Source: Gammaproteobacteria bacterium
GTDB taxonomy: Bacteria; Pseudomonadota; Gammaproteobacteria; UBA9214
Direction of reading: 5' to 3'
NCBI GenBank assembly: GCA_030599705.1
Contig: JAUVNM010000140.1
Coordinates: 1-5,555, forward strand
DNA length: 5,555 bases
Positions 4,732 to 5,555 of the stretch are shown here, one piece after another. The position numbers and the translations under genes were made by a program. The notes under the pieces were generated by a model. That model did no database searches. It was not told the DNA's origin and saw only the letters and a program-made list of their open reading frames with translations. Position 1 is the first letter of the stretch, and every line of letters starts with the position of its first letter.

Positions 4732-5555
4732 ATGCAGGACAATGCACTGTATCAAGCGCTGATCAACTGGGCCGGCGACAACGCCTGGATCATGCAGGTC
4801 TTCGTTGTCGTGTTCCTGGTCTTGCTGTTCAACCTTGGGCTGCGCATGGCGCTGCGCCGCCTGCACCGCAAACTGCAGGGAACGGAAACCCCCTGGGACG
4901 ATGCACTCGTCGGCGCACTGCAACGTCCGCTGAACCTGATGGTGTGGATTATCGGTATCGCGTTCGCCGCCGAGATTGTCCACGCGGAAACCGGAGCTGC
5001 CATTTTCAAAGCCATCGGCCCGCTGCGTGATGTCGGCGTGATCGCCTGCATTGCGTGGTTCCTGCAGCGCCTCATCAAGCAGGTGCAAATCAACCTCGTC
5101 CAACGCGACAGAGACGAGGAGCACCCGCTCGACCAGACCACGGTTGATGCCGTCGGCAAGCTGGTAAGCGCCTCGATCCTGATTACCGCCGCCCTCGTGG
5201 TCCTGCAGACACTGGGATTCAGTATTTCCGGGGTACTCGCCTTCGGCGGCATCGGCGGCATCGCCATCGGCTTCGCCGCCAAGGACCTGCTGGCCAATTT
5301 TTTCGGTGGCCTGATGATCTACCTCGACCGGCCGTTCGCCGTCGGTGACTGGATCAGGTCACCGGACCGGGAAATCGAGGGTACGGTGGAATACATCGGC
5401 TGGCGCCTGACGCGCATCCGCACCTTCGACAAGCGCCCGATCTATATCCCGAACGGCATCTTCTCGAACATCGCCGTGGTCAACCCGTCGCGCATGTCTC
5501 ATCGACGCATCAATGAAACCATCGGGATTCGTTATGACGACATCGACAAGATGCA
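4732..5555 (+). CDS. MscS-family mechanosensitive channel, YnaI-like (3' end outside the window)
   Basis: The open frame gives 274 residues and continues past the right edge. Hydrophobic segments lie near 18-37, 66-83, 98-116 and 142-162, followed by the pore helix and its continuation (about 164-198). The pore region reads FGGIGGIAIGFAAKD (171-185), with the Gly/Ala packing of MscS helix TM3. The beta domain begins with RPFAVGDWI (200-208), then IEGTVEYIGWR (215-225), and IYIPNGIFSN (237-246) matches the MscS middle domain. The five-helix layout and the Lys-Asp after the pore helix resemble YnaI of E. coli (343 residues) more than the three-helix MscS itself. Such channels sit in the inner membrane and open when membrane tension rises after hypo-osmotic shock, releasing solutes. 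It is probably transcribed separately, since 190 bases with repeats divide it from nagZ. No frameshift is seen, and the soluble C-terminal cage is missing only because of the window edge. Confidence 0.92.
   Translation, partial: MQDNALYQALINWAGDNAWIMQVFVVVFLVLLFNLGLRMALRRLHRKLQGTETPWDDALVGALQRPLNLMVWIIGIAFAAEIVHAETGAAIFKAIGPLRDVGVIACIAWFLQRLIKQVQINLVQRDRDEEHPLDQTTVDAVGKLVSASILITAALVVLQTLGFSISGVLAFGGIGGIAIGFAAKDLLANFFGGLMIYLDRPFAVGDWIRSPDREIEGTVEYIGWRLTRIRTFDKRPIYIPNGIFSNIAVVNPSRMSHRRINETIGIRYDDIDKM

Noticed and set aside
1..5555. CRISPR array, tRNA, rRNA or insertion sequence
   Set aside because: No regularly spaced direct repeats, no cloverleaf-like or rRNA-like sequence, and no transposase or integrase domain was found on either strand.

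Overview
The window looks like chromosomal DNA of a gammaproteobacterium. The peptidoglycan-recycling glucosidase closely follows the enterobacterial NagZ pattern, the last gene resembles the E. coli YnaI channel, and the intergenic palindromes are of types common in gammaproteobacteria (a CCCTCTCCC/GGGAGAGGG hairpin and GTAG-headed REP-like hairpins). Positions from about 806 onward are GC-rich, while positions 1-805 are visibly AT-rich and look like accessory DNA. The species cannot be named from this sequence.

Layout. Positions 1-436 hold one minus-strand EthD-like gene. Its surroundings match an integron gene cassette: a short leader starting at a GTTAGCC site, a ribosome-binding site, one compact gene, and a GGCTAACAAGGCG sequence like the start of an attC site two bases after the stop. 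The attC would continue beyond the left edge. Positions 437-805 carry no convincing gene, only AT-rich DNA with several inverted and direct repeats. Positions 806-1636 (minus) encode a membrane-anchored alpha/beta hydrolase of the Bem46/YfhR type. Its true start is the ATG at 1636, because a longer frame merely runs through a REP-like hairpin at 1654-1690.

A divergent plus-strand operon starts at a good sigma-70-type promoter (1702-1730). It contains two peptide ABC-transporter permeases (DppB-like 1760-2689, DppC-like 2689-3498) and nagZ (3495-4541), joined by 1-nt and 4-nt overlaps, which suggests translational coupling. No solute-binding protein or ATPase gene for the transporter is present here. 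The arrangement suggests, without proving, that peptide or muropeptide uptake is linked to cell-wall recycling.

The gap 4542-4731 contains three GTAG-headed palindromes. The first two form an inverted pair that differs by a compensatory C-G/G-C swap in the stem. A YnaI-like MscS-family mechanosensitive channel gene starts at 4732 and runs off the right edge.
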